A stretch of DNA of 64,000 nt, taken from contig NW_027464601.1 of the NCBI RefSeq assembly GCF_043290135.1, positions 6,392,501 through 6,456,500 on the forward strand. Direction: 5' to 3'. Origin of the DNA: Rhipicephalus microplus. Taxonomy: Eukaryota; Arthropoda; Arachnida; Ixodida; Ixodidae. This document shows positions 1-10,428 of this stretch, piece after piece; position 1 is the stretch's first letter; each line of letters opens with the position of its first letter. The translations under genes were made by a program, and so were the position numbers. The notes below the pieces were generated by a model, which saw only the letters and a program-made list of their open reading frames with translations, was not told the DNA's origin and did no database searches.

Positions 1-485
1 AGTTAGGCTTGTGGTTTTTCTGATTATTACCAGCCACGTCCTGGTTGGGAGTGGAGGTGATGAATATGTTGGATCTTGGCTTCAGCTGGAGCGAAATTTG
101 GCTGCCGCTTATTGTACCTTGACACGCGTTTAAAACTGCTTCTGCAATTTGCGGTGCCATTAGTTCTCTTATAGGTACTCTTTGGGATGGTCTTACGATG
201 ATTTTGAAGTCTTCTATTGGGTAGTGGTTGCAGCTTCCGCTTCTGTGAACTTCTTTGCGACATAGGTTGCGAACGTGACTTGCGTGTAGGACTCATAAAG
301 TCATAATCTCCCTCTATTGTCGTGAGTTTCTTTCCCGTTTTCGCAAGAGCTTTCTTTTGACGAACGGTAAGGACCATCTGAAAGCCTACATCATCATCGC
401 GTTCCTCGCCTCCAGATGTACCGTCGCTCCCTTCGTTGTCTTGGTGGGTGTTGCCATTACCCGCAACGCTCTCATGGCATTTCAT
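1..485 (-). pseudogene. I-type LINE ORF1, N-terminal part, cut by window edge
   Basis: Nucleic-acid-binding ORF1 protein of a non-LTR retrotransposon, read leftward and truncated by the window start. The first frame (ATG near 485) begins MKCHESVAGNGN and holds the segment VRQKKALAKTGKK. About 80 codons in, the reading shifts to another frame that gives HYPIEDFKIIVRPSQRVPIR and then LKPRSNIFITSTPNQDVAG. This is the domain that precedes the CCHC knuckles in tick I-type ORF1 proteins, and the element at 58980 has the equivalent DFKIVYRP segment. The frame change makes it a broken gene. Family assignment rests on motif recognition only. Confidence 0.7.
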
Positions 486-720
486 TTAAGCCTGGTCTAA
501 GGCCGACGTATCGGTCTCTGCCTTGTGGTCTGTCTTGGAACGTATTGTCTTTTTAGGGGGTGTCTTCGCCGCTTTCAACCGGGCATGAGACGCCGCAGGC
601 GATCTCGTAAGAGTCAACGACGTTTTTGCCATAGGACACTATCGCGCCGTCAACGCTTGGCGCGTCTCAGGCGTAGGCGTCTCGTCGCCACTGCGTTGCT
701 ATTGCGGTCCTAGCGGGCAT
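486..720 (-). mobile_element. Probable 5' leader of the LINE at 1-485
   Basis: GC-rich sequence immediately upstream of the ORF1 start in the minus direction, rich in CGTC/GACG repeats and with no long coding frame on that strand. An arginine-rich open frame on the opposite strand (525-713) is composition-driven. The outer boundary is approximate. Confidence 0.45.
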
Positions 721-1130
721 GTCGTCGACAGAAAATACATGTGAAGAGGCTCCTCACCGAGAAAAGTTTCTCATCCACAGGCAGCCCTGAGGTTCCTGAG
801 TGACAGTGTGATAGCACAGCCTTGATAAATCACAACAAAATCACATAAAATTAGCAAAACTCATTTGTACATTCGAACGGTGCTTCACTCGTCAGCGCCA
901 CCTATCGGTCTCCCCTTGTCTAGAAGTTCATGCTTTTTTTGTTCTACTTTCCTTAACACGTTGCTTTCGTGCATCGAATAGCTTTTGGAGGCTATACACT
1001 CAGAGCATCAAGCAAAGTGTCATTTTATTTATACAACGATTTTTGATAAACATGACACAGGACGGAATAGACGAAACTTCTTTAAGTGCGACGCATTTCT
1101 TAGCGATCTTCAGCAACTTTGAGCGTATCT

Positions 1131-1133
<3 letters not shown>
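721..1133. other. Gene-free stretch; right end is a repeat-family flank
   Basis: No coding frame or RNA gene is seen. The last 40 bases (about 1094-1133, gcatttcttagcgat then actttgagcgtatct) closely match 58031-58064, which likewise runs straight into a microsatellite. This marks the 3' end of a short interspersed repeat. Confidence 0.5.

Positions 1134-1188
<55 letters not shown>
1134..1188. repeat. (TA)n microsatellite
   Basis: About 27 uninterrupted TA units. The apparent YIYIYI reading frames on both strands come from the repeat. Confidence 0.97.
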
Positions 1189-1191
<3 letters not shown>

Positions 1192-1437
1192 CAGCATCTT
1201 TACTCGTTCCATCTTTTCATCTGTACATACTCATCAGCACCACTTCAGTTTCGGTTGTGGTGCACATACTCGAGACAATAAAGAAGAGTCTTGAGGGTAC
1301 TGGACGCCATCTTACAAGTGGTGGAGAGTGCTGCCCGATTCCAGCGTCCTCTCGCGCTATCGGACAACCCCAGCGTCTTCTAGAACACATTCCTGGAGCT
1401 TCGTTCAGGCCGCCGCTTAAACGACCTGGGTTTGGTA
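1189..1437 (+). mobile_element. Gypsy-like LTR element: end of LTR and leader
   Basis: Sequence directly upstream of a retroelement gag start. It contains an AATAAA signal near 1278 and a ...cttaca / tggtggagag transition near 1313-1323, which is where an LTR end and primer-binding site would be expected. Neither the tRNA primer nor the other LTR can be identified, so the exact LTR boundary is inferred. Confidence 0.45.
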
Positions 1438-1757
1438 ATGTCGCAGGCCGACCAGCCTAGCGCGGCAGCTGCGCCACCGCTCCCACTGCCAAGAAACCCT
1501 TCTCACCTGGTCACCAGACCTCAGAAGGATCCTACGCTGTTCACGGGGCTTTCGGGTGAGGACGTGGAAGACTGGCTCAAGGAGTATGACCGCGTGAGTG
1601 CCATCAACAGCTGGGATGAGCCTGCGAAACTCACCCATGTTACATTTTACTTGAGCGCCGTCGCAAAAACGCCGCCGTCAAAAACACTACAGATTTTTTG
1701 ACATGGCCCGCCTTTACGCGCCAGCTCCGCCAGATGTTCGCCAACCCGTCAGTGCGC
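1438..1757 (+). pseudogene. gag: Gypsy-like gag, N-terminal fragment
   Basis: Capsid (gag) protein fragment of a Ty3/Gypsy-type LTR retrotransposon. The ATG at 1438 opens a proline/alanine-rich start, followed by the family pattern around DPTLFTGLSGEDVEDWLKEY, DRVSAINSW and LTHVTFYL, as in the retrotransposon gag domain. Near 1675 a 1-nt frameshift occurs, after which DFLTWPAFTRQLRQMFANPS is read. Coding similarity stops abruptly at about 1757, where the sequence switches to LINE 3' sequence. Only about 105 codons of gag remain; no protease, RT or integrase is present nearby. Confidence 0.7.
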
Positions 1758-2304
1758 TTTATCACAGCAAATTATCCTTCGCCCAGTCTCATATCTTTCC
1801 AGCCCCTAATACGTCAACTCGCGTCAATCATGCGCACAAGGTGGACCCCATTTTGCTAGAACCAAGAAATTACAAAATTTACCATTATCATTATGAATAA
1901 TCGAGTGGAATTCTCTTCCACCTAACATCGCAGAAATAACAGATCCTTCCATATTTAACTCCATGCTTCAGCGGTATTTGCATAGTGAAAACCATGGCTG
2001 ACCAGTGTCTGATTGCCCTCGTTTCGTCTGCTGTTTTTGCTCCCGATACTTCTTCAGTGCTCTTCCATGTACTTTCATAGGTGTTTTCATTACTACTGTA
2101 CTAATGAATATGTATTTGATTAATGTTGGTGAACGTATTTGACTTGATGCTGTGATTCGATTTACTTGCTGTTTCCTTTTTATTGTCTACCTTTTGGTAT
2201 TCCGTTTTTGTTCATATTGCTTGATATGTATGTATTCACTTAAATCCCCCCTATATAATGCCCAAATGGGCCTTTAAAAGATTTAAATAAATGAATAAAT
2301 AAAT
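1758..2304 (+). mobile_element. 3' end of a CR1/L2-type LINE (duplicate of 43767-44325)
   Basis: The last part of ORF2 and the 3' UTR of the LINE present at 41090-44325, ending in an (AAAT)n-type tail (taaataaatgaataaataaa, 2283-2302). It matches 43767 onward base for base with scattered substitutions and begins abruptly at the gag junction, so it arrived as part of the segmental duplication and not by its own retrotransposition. Confidence 0.8.
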
Positions 2305-3435
2305 GGTACTTAGGCGCTTCGTTGTGTGTTTTGTCTGAGAGCTTTCTTTCAAGAAATAAGGTATAAGTCAATTCCTTTGTTTTTCTGATATTCATCTGAA
2401 TTGCTATGTTACTCAGTTTTTATTATTTTGAAATAAATACACTTCCTGTTTTGCCTAGAACAACCTAATCTAACGCTCTGAATGAAGTGAATGCAAAATG
2501 TTTGATGTAACTTCAAATATGAGCCCAAATATGTTATACTTTTTTGAGTGAAATTTCGGAGAGCAGCACGCGGAAGGAGTCGAACATAATTAGTGTTAAT
2601 ATTCCACACTGCACAACAAAATTAGAATAAATGGCCACGCATTAAGTGCTTAGGTGGCTTTTTCATTCTTGGCACAACGAGTATTGTGATTTCCTTCGTG
2701 ACAGTTGAAAAAGCAAGCACAAACTTACATACACATATGCAGTCATCGCCAAATATGGCCTTAGCGAGGAATGCGACTACGCCTTAAAACCTAAATAATG
2801 CAGAGACGTCGATATACCATCGATCAACATACCCTAAATGAAATATACTGACAAAAAATATATTGTATTTGTTTAGTGCTCTAAATTACTTACGATGTCG
2901 AAGTATCTATTTTTTCTCAAGCCTGGCGCAACTCGGAGGTTTCTGGAACCGATTATAGTTGGATGTGGAGACGACCTGCTCAAGCGAGCATTCGAAGTCT
3001 TCCGTGGTAGATAGCGATACAGAAGCATTTATTTCAATGTGGAGATATGAATGTGGTTGGCAGCAGCGTATTTCTGAGGTCATTGTTGCTAGAAATGAGT
3101 GTGTTCGTACAAATCCACGGCTGACATCACAATACTCACTCCGCTATATTCAATGCATAAAGGAAGGCTGCCATGCCCTACTGTAATCTGCATTACAGTA
3201 GGGCATGGCAGTTGTTTATGATCGCTCTTAAGAAATAGTGAGACTGCAATAAGGTACCCATGAAAAAGGGCGCCGCACACAACATACACAGTATGCTTTA
3301 TTTATGAGTAGCCTTCAGGCATCAGAGATACTTCATCATAAACCACGCGTAATGTTTATTGTCGTAGTGTTTTTATATAGAATGTACAGAAATCTGATAA
3401 ATAAATTCAATAATTACTTCATAATTTAACCAAGG
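2305..3435. other. Duplicated non-coding DNA
   Basis: Matches 44326-45436. No convincing coding frame is present; the 75-codon plus frame at 2959 is not preserved in the other copy. It holds a perfect 19-bp hairpin at 3169-3210 that the other copy lacks. Confidence 0.6.
3169..3210. repeat. Perfect 19-bp hairpin, private to copy 1
   Basis: Left arm 3169-3187 and right arm 3192-3210 are exact reverse complements with a CTGC loop. In copy 2 (about 45183-45214) only the right arm exists, preceded by ggcttcagat. The left arm looks like an inverted templated copy of the right. Confidence 0.9.
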
Positions 3436-3446
3436 AAAGTACTGCT

Positions 3447-3977
3447 CATCCCCGCAGGGGCGCCAGCGCAAGTAGGCGTTTGGTGTGTAGCGACACCACG
3501 GACCCGAGCTAACGGGGGAGTTTCTACTCGCTCCCACGCCTCTCCGTGCGTGGCTTTGCCGTGTCCAGGGAAAAGGGGATCCTGGGTGTTGAGCCGACGC
3601 TGGGTGGTTGGACCTTTAAGGCCCCCCGGCAGAGGCAACAAGCCCCTTTGGCCCCGGCTTCACGTAGACGGCACCCCTGGGCTGACCCACCCAGGGGAAT
3701 TCGGCAGTCGCCTTTTCCTATCTCTCTCCCCCACATCTTCGCCTTATCTCCTCTTTAAATCTATCTTGTCTTCTAATTTCTTCTGTTACTTCCCCATTTT
3801 CATGGGCGGCTTGGGTTAACCTTGTGCAACTAGCCAACCTTGGCCTACGCGCATTAGGTTATTGTAGCGGTGTACGGCTGGCGTCTGCATGTTTCTCGTT
3901 TCATGAACCTTGTAGCGTCCCCTCGTTGGGCTCCGTGGTGGGTGGCCGCCATCGTTACTGAATTACATTCCTCTATC
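3447..3977 (+). promoter_or_regulatory. LINE 5' UTR, presumed internal promoter
   Basis: GC-rich leader starting ccccgcaggggcgccagcg and ending in a pyrimidine-rich stretch (about 3710-3800). LINE 5' UTRs normally hold an internal Pol II promoter; I see no clear TATA box. An upstream in-frame ATG at 3870 would extend ORF1 by 36 residues. Confidence 0.5.
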
Positions 3978-5165
3978 ATGCAGAGAAGTTTTCCACTCCT
4001 CAATGATCGTGCTGCTTCAAAGCGCGTACGCACCGAAGAATTTTCCTTTTTCAGCCGACCCAAAGAAGTATTCCCTCGTTATCATGTTGTACACGGTGAG
4101 ATGCCCAACAAAACAGCCAGAACGGTGTCCCCGTTCATAGCATCGCGGTCCCTGACAGCCACAATAGGTGATGGCTACAAAGTTACAAAAATGCCTAGTG
4201 GTGACCTTCTTTTAGAACTACGTGACAAAACACAATTTGACAAACTAAAGAACCTTGCAACATTCGGCGACATCTCCATCAGCGTAACACCTCATCGATT
4301 CATGAACTCTGCACGTGGAGTTGTTTCTGACACAGACCTCCTTGACCTGACAGAGGCTGAACTCCTCGAGGGCTGGAAAGAACAGAATGTGACCAATGTG
4401 AAGCGAATCGTCATCCGAAGGAACAATCAGGAAACCCCCACGAAACACTTGGTACTGACCTTTGCCACCAGTGAACTACCACAAACAATAGAAACTGGCT
4501 GTACAAAGACACCGATCAGACCCTACATACCAAACCCCCGCCGATGTTACCAGTGTCAAAGGTTCGGCCATGGCTCTCAGAGCTGTCGTGGTCGACCTGC
4601 TTGTGCCAAATGCGGTGCCCCAGGCCACATATCTGACAATTGTAATGAAACCCTACATTTTGTAAACTGTGACGGTGACCACGCATCATATTCACGTTCT
4701 TGTCCCCAGTGGAAAAAAGAAAAAGACATTATTACACTGAAGATTCGCGAAAATATCTCCTTCGAGGAAGCACGCCGAAGGTGTTCGGCTTTTCACGGCA
4801 CAACTTACGCTGATGCGGCGCGTCAGGGGGCAGCGTCGCATCACCCTCCGCCACTACCTAGGCCCACGCAAAGTGACCCATTGGGTGTGGTGGCCGCCCT
4901 CATGGTGGAAGCAGCCAAGCCTGCTCCACCTACCAAGCCAGAGACTCAGGCGACTCCAGGGTCATCGGGTCGACCGACCACGTCTCACAGGGTGAGGTCG
5001 CAAATACGCAACAGCAGCTCGCGTACGCGGGCGTCCAGTGCTTCACGTGAGGCAATGGACACAAACACGGTACCTCAGGTGCCGGGACTGCGGCGTAGCT
5101 CCATAGAGCGCGCCAAAAGAACCAAGAAACCAATAACAGGGCCTGACAACGGCCCTGCTACTTAA
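3978..5165 (+). CDS. I-type LINE ORF1, CCHC zinc-knuckle RNA-binding protein
   Basis: Uninterrupted 395-codon frame for the gag-like protein that packages LINE RNA. I chose the ATG at 3978 (MQRSFPLLND), where family-like sequence starts, over the in-frame ATG at 3870 in the leader. An N-terminal basic region is followed by a domain holding GYKVTKMPSGDLLLEL. Two good CCHC knuckles follow near residues 190-230: CYQCQRFGHGSQSC and CAKCGAPGHISDNC. A third, NCDGDHASYSRSC, has lost its first cysteine (FVNC). The C-terminal third is Ser/Pro/Ala-rich and basic. ORF2 starts 65 bp downstream in another frame. It is the longest intact ORF1 in the window, but the third-knuckle change suggests decay has begun. 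Confidence 0.75.
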   Translation: MQRSFPLLNDRAASKRVRTEEFSFFSRPKEVFPRYHVVHGEMPNKTARTVSPFIASRSLTATIGDGYKVTKMPSGDLLLELRDKTQFDKLKNLATFGDISISVTPHRFMNSARGVVSDTDLLDLTEAELLEGWKEQNVTNVKRIVIRRNNQETPTKHLVLTFATSELPQTIETGCTKTPIRPYIPNPRRCYQCQRFGHGSQSCRGRPACAKCGAPGHISDNCNETLHFVNCDGDHASYSRSCPQWKKEKDIITLKIRENISFEEARRRCSAFHGTTYADAARQGAASHHPPPLPRPTQSDPLGVVAALMVEAAKPAPPTKPETQATPGSSGRPTTSHRVRSQIRNSSSRTRASSASREAMDTNTVPQVPGLRRSSIERAKRTKKPITGPDNGPAT

Positions 5166-5229
5166 GTTACAACTTCCCACTTGAACAACCACTTCATTTT
5201 CGTACACCCAGCACCACTTGCCATCAAAT

Positions 5230-8200
5230 ATGGAAACACAGATTCTACAATGGAATGTCAGAGGCCTTCTCACAAACCTCGACGATGTCCAAGACCTTCT
5301 ACACATTTACTCACCAAAAGTGCTGTGCGTACAGGAAACACACTGAAAATCTAAACACACCAACTTTCTACGCAGGTACATTATTTTCCGAAAGGACCGT
5401 GATGATGCCGTGGCATCATCTGGAGGTGTAGCTGTTATAGTTAAGCAAGGTTTAGCATGTAAACACTTGAAACTCCAAACGTCTCTTGAGGCAGTGGCTG
5501 TTCGAGTGGTGCTTCTAAGCAGACTTGTCACCGTTTGCTCTATATACATACCTCTACATATTCAACTACGCAAACATGAATTCCAGTCTTTTATGGATGA
5601 ACTTCCCGAATCCTATCTTGTTCTAAGGGACTTTAATGCACATAACAGGCTATGGGCGACTCTCGTTGTGACGCCCGAGGTCGACTGATTGAACAGTTTC
5701 TTCTCTCTTCAAGCGCGTGTCTCCTGAATCGGAAAGAACCAACCTATTATAACCTCGCTAACAATACCTATTCCTCAGTAGACCTGAGCATAGTATCTCC
5801 ATCGGTTGTGCCTCTACTTCACTGGAAAGTCATCACTAATCCCTACGGAAGTGACCATTTTCCCGTAGTTTTGAGCACACCTACATCAACCCGCCCCAGG
5901 TTCCAAAATGGCTATTAAGCAAAGCCAACTGAGAACAGTTTTATACCTTCACACATATAAATTGGCGCGACATATGCACTTTAGACATTGAAGCGGCTGT
6001 CGACTACTTCACAGCATCTCTGATTGATGCGGCAACAAAAAGCATACCCCAAACGAATGGACATCATCGAAAACGACGTGTGCCATGGTGAAACTCAGAG
6101 TGCGAAAATGCACGCAGGCAGCAAAACAAAGCATGGAGGGTGCTTCGTAACTCACCGACAGCCGAAACTCTTGCCAATGTTAAGAAAATGAAGTCTCAGG
6201 CCAGGAGAACGCGTCGGCAGGCCAGAATAGAAAGCTGGCACAAGTTTTTATTGGGGATTAATTCATATACCCAAGAGGCTAAAGTCTTGAACATGGTTGG
6301 TGGAGTAGCAGGAAGACACGTGCATTCACTCCCACTCGTAAACACACAGGGTGACAGCCTGGAAGATTAGGCGAACTTCCTCGGTGCACACTTCGAGCAG
6401 GTCTCTAGCTCGTCACACTATACTGAAGCTTTTCAAAGATATAAAGCAAAATCGAAAAGCAGAAACTGGAATACAAGTGTACAAAATACGAGGCATACAA
6501 CCAACGTTTCAACTTAGCTGAGCTACAAACATTACTAAATTCCTGCAGTAATTCTGCCCCAGGCCACGACCATGTCATATATGAAATGTTGAAAAACCTG
6601 CCGCTTGAAAAGCGAAAAACTTTACTCTCCCTATACAATGCTATCTGGCTTTCTGGCACAATACCTACTTCCTGGAAAGAAGCCATTGTTATCCCTATTT
6701 TGAAACAGGGCAAAGACCCTTCCTCTGTTTCAAGTTATAAGCCAATTGCACTAACCAGCTGCCTTTGTAAACTTTTTGAAAAATTGATAAACCGCCGACT
6801 TTTATATTTCCTTGAAACACACAATCTGCTTGACCAATAGCAATGGTTTCGAGAGGATAGATCTACCACCGACCATCTGGTGCGTATCGAGGCACAGATG
6901 CGAGACGCTTTCATCCACAAACAATATTTTCTTTCTGTGTTTCTCGATATCGAAAAGGCTTACGACACAAGATGGCGTTTTGGCATATTAAGAGACTTGT
7001 CTCACCTGGGTGTGCGCGGTAGAATGCTTTCCATAATTGAGAGTTACTTGTCCAATCGGACATTCCGTGTGCGTGTGGGAAGTGTTCTCTGCCAATTATT
7101 TGTTCAAGAAACGGGAGTACCGCAAGGCGGTGTACTTAGTTGTACACTTTTTATTATCAAAATGAATTCGTTGCACCTTTCCATCCCCCGTAATATGTTC
7201 TATTGTACATATGTCGATGACGTCCAGCTTGGCTGTAAGTCATGCAACCTGGCAATGTGTGAACGGCAGGTTCAGCTAGCTTTGAACAAGGTCTCCAAAT
7301 GGGCAGAAGAAAATGGATTCCGACTGAACCCACAAAAAAGCACATGTGTCTTGTTCTCCCGAAAGAGAGGTATGCACTCAGAACCTGACATTCGATTGAA
7401 TGGTCAACGTCTCTCTGTTAATGCCGAGCATAAATTCTTACGCCTAATTTTGGACAACAAGTTGACCTTCGTACCGCAAATTAAGTATCTAAAAACAAAA
7501 TGTATAAAAGCCATGAGTGTTCTGAAAGTGTTGTCACGAACTACGTGGCGTAGCGACAGGCAATGTCTATTGAATTTGCATAGGAGCCTCATTCGCACGC
7601 GCTTAGATTATGGGGCCATTGTTTATCAGTCTGCGACTCAAAGTGCTTTGAAGATGCTGGATCCCGTGCACCATTTGGGCATCCGCCTTTCTACGGGTGC
7701 TTTTCGCACCAGCTCTGTAGAAAGCCTTTACGTTGAGTCAAATGAACCGTCGCTTCATCTACAAAGAACTTACATGTCCTTTGCATAGTTTCTTAAGGTG
7801 AAAGCAGACAACAAGCACCCTTCCTACTCCACTATTAATGATTTGTCAAGCTCTGTTCTGTTTCAAAACAGGCCTTCAATGAGGCAGCCCTTCTCAGTTC
7901 GCCTGAAGGGTCTAGCTGAGGACACTGGAGTGTCACTTCAACACAGTTTAATGGCTCCTGTAGCATACCCGCCACCGTGCCAGTGGCAGACTATAGATTG
8001 CGATGTGTCTTTCCTAGATGTTACTAAACATGCGCCTATTCCCCATATTTCAACATACTTCCTGGATCTTCAACACAATTACACACGTCCTGAGTTCTTT
8101 ACAGATGCCTCCAAGTCTAACTCCTCTGTGTCGTACGCTGCTGTCGGTCCATTCTTTCCGGATGCTGGCCCTCTACATCCAGGCAAAAGTATCTTCACAG

Positions 8201-8937
8201 CAGAAGCTTGCGCGATATTTGTGGCAGCTAAACACATCAAACAATTACAAATACAAAAAGCAGTAATTTATACAGACTCCCTCAGTGTGGTAACGGCTCT
8301 GCACAATCTTAAAAAATAAAAAAAACCTGTCCTCGTCTCACTTTACTTCACTTTATGCACACTCTACACACTCAATCAACATGTTGTAGTGTGCTGAGTG
8401 CCAGGGCACCGTGAGATTCAAGGCAACGTGATGGCAAATCAGCTTGCTGCATCCGTCCACGAGGGCACCGCCACTACACCCATATCCATTCCAGCCCTTG
8501 ATCTTAAGCCGTCTCTCAAACGAAAGCTCAGGGACTACTGGCAGAGCAAGTGGGACAGACACACACAAAACAAGCTACACGTTATCAAGCCACACCTTGG
8601 CCATTGGCCACCAGTATCAAAATCACGTCTAACAGAGGTAACACTAACAAGACTCAGGATAGGACACACATACATGACACACACACATCTTTTATCCGGT
8701 GGCGATCCACCAATGTGTGATAAATGTGGTGAGGCATTAACAGTTCTTCACGTTTTAATCCAATGTAAACAATTAGACACTCTTAGAAGACAACACTTTC
8801 CATTACCCTACCGACAACATACACCTTTACACCCTGCAACGTTCGTCGGTAGGGAACCGCTTTTTAGTCATAAATCATTGTTAGCATTTTTAAAAGAAAT
8901 TCATAGTTTTCATATTATATACCCGGGTATTCCGTAG
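5230..8937 (+). pseudogene. I-type LINE ORF2: endonuclease, RT, RNase H
   Basis: Would nick target DNA and reverse transcribe the LINE RNA. Apurinic-like endonuclease motifs: ILQWNVRGL, VLCVQETH, LVLRDFNAHN (normally GDFN, so the catalytic-motif glycine is lost) and GSDHFPVV. RT motifs: PTSWKEAIVIPILKQGKDP, VFLDIEKAYD, VPQGGVLSC, and the catalytic box YVDDVQL. RNase H: EFFTDASKSN, FTAEACAI, IYTDSLSVV, and PGHREIQGN. A terminal CDKCGEAL...HVLIQC finger follows. Damage includes a TGA at 5344, a frameshift near 5660, stops near 5918, 6092, 6368, 6838 and 7786, and a disruption at 8317-8397 between RNase H blocks. Not functional. Confidence 0.88.
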
Positions 8938-9283
8938 CACGACCTCTGCAGAGAGGTTTTCGTTGCGGTGGCTACACAACAAAGCACTTGCCTCACGGCC
9001 CTTGGACGCAAGGGTATGAACGAGTGAGGCACTTGTGCTAATGCCATACATGTCCACCATTGTTTTTATTATCACCAACTTTTGTCACCTATTCGCTCCA
9101 CACACACCTTTCACAGCATGGTCATGATTTTATTACTTGAATGTTCTTACCCGCCTTACAGCGAGGAATTTTATGGCCCTTATACAGCCGCTAATCACAA
9201 TCATTGTCCACATTCCTTGTCCCATGAACTGGCGCTCTTTGGCCATCAAATGGCCCTTGCACCAAAAAACACCATATATCATC
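8938..9283 (+). mobile_element. LINE 3' UTR and tail
   Basis: Non-coding 3' end of the element, closing with caccaaaaaacaccatatatcatc directly before the target-site duplication. Such LINEs often end in a short simple repeat rather than poly(A). Confidence 0.75.
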
Positions 9284-9294
9284 AAAGTACTGCT

Positions 9295-10016
9295 GCATGG
9301 ACAATATAGCAAGTGATAGCGCCACACGTATTTGTACCTTTAATGGCTAGTTATATAAAAAGTTCCTGTATGACTGCTTTAATTCTTGAGAGTTTTCTTT
9401 CGTAGTGCAAAAAATCTTACAGCACAAATGTATTAAGTGCCTGCAATAAGCCAGCACTTCAACAAAAAGTAGAGGTTGGTTTGTAATGGCGCCTTGAAGC
9501 ATTAAGACATCTGGGGAATATAACCAAGCACCCTCTCCGGCATCGCAGACATTGATTACCACCTCCCCGTTCAATCCTCCGACATGGTCTTCCAGTTTCC
9601 AGTAGCCCCAAAGAAAGCTGTCTTGAAGGTTAGCTCTCTTCATACGATAGGCTGAGAGCACCAATAAATAGTATGATGCTCATAAACTCAGCAGGCGTGA
9701 ATTCAGAAAATGAGGCTTGTGCAACAGCACGCATGATATACGTTGTTATGTCTGTACAGTCCTTGGTTGCTGCCGACGATATGTTATACCGAACGAAACG
9801 TGAGTATGTAAACAGGCGTAGCTCGGACGTTAGAACTACGGCGTACGACGGAGGGATCACCCTAGTTTCACAGCGTGATTGCCCTCGCACACGTGCTTCA
9901 AATTGAACGCTATGAAATATATTATTGAAAATTTTCAAATCTTCTAATGTCAATATCAATGTGGCTACCTAGTCGCACTCGCAACACGATGATTAAACAA
10001 AAATTGACACATCCTT
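9295..10016. other. Duplicated DNA of unknown function with a shared open frame
   Basis: Matches 45447-46161. A 109-codon minus frame (9630-9959, starting MILTLEDLKIF) is open in both copies, and an overlapping minus frame (9347-9664) contains FLWGYWKLEDHVGGLNGE in both. I recognise no domain. Between copies the N-terminal third of the 109-codon frame has many amino-acid changes (D/N, F/S, H/L, Q/L, V/A, Y/C, Y/D), which argues against selection on that reading. Possibly an old transposon fragment. Confidence 0.4.
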
Positions 10017-10428
10017 TTCAATTTTTAAAATTTGTTTTATTGTTTTCTTGTACAAGACAAGAAACAAAAGGATGTTGTGGCTAAATGCTGATAGCCTGAC
10101 AGAGGACCCAACACCCTTGTACACAGTTCGCACAGCAAAAAAATAAAAATAAAAAACACCTTTCGCGGCATTCAGACCGTCATGAACAAAAAAAGCAACA
10201 GAGCAAAAAATAGGTGACAAAAATATCATGTTACATTAAATCTGACTGATTATACAAATCTTGTAACATACTTACTTCATAACATACTTAAATAACAATC
10301 ACTCAGGAAGGAGTCTGACTAGAACATTAGAGACATATGATACATACCATTATAATTTATAGTAATAAAATACATGCAGTACAAGATTTCCATCGTCCTA
10401 CTACTACCATAGCTAACATCAGTATTTT

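Larger units (their letters stand above)
3447..9283 (+). mobile_element. Full-length I-type LINE with target-site duplication
   Basis: A 5.84-kb non-LTR retrotransposon bounded by the 11-bp direct repeat aaagtactgct at 3436-3446 and 9284-9294. The paralogous site at 45437-45447 has one copy of the target (aaagtactgca) and no insertion, fixing both ends. Order: GC-rich 5' UTR (3447-3977), ORF1, about 65-bp spacer, ORF2 (EN, RT, RNase H, terminal Cys/His), 3' UTR, and a short tail ending catatatcatc. ORF1 is intact and ORF2 is broken. RNase H and a CCHC-type ORF1 place it in the I superfamily; the clade within it is not certain. Confidence 0.93.

Noticed and set aside
525..713. Arginine-rich plus-strand open frame
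   Set aside because: Lies opposite the leader of the minus-strand LINE; composition reflects CG-rich repeats and no domain is recognisable.
9630..9959. Host gene exon shared by both duplicates
   Set aside because: The frame is open in both copies but differs at many amino acids in its first third and has no recognisable domain; kept only as unknown duplicated DNA.
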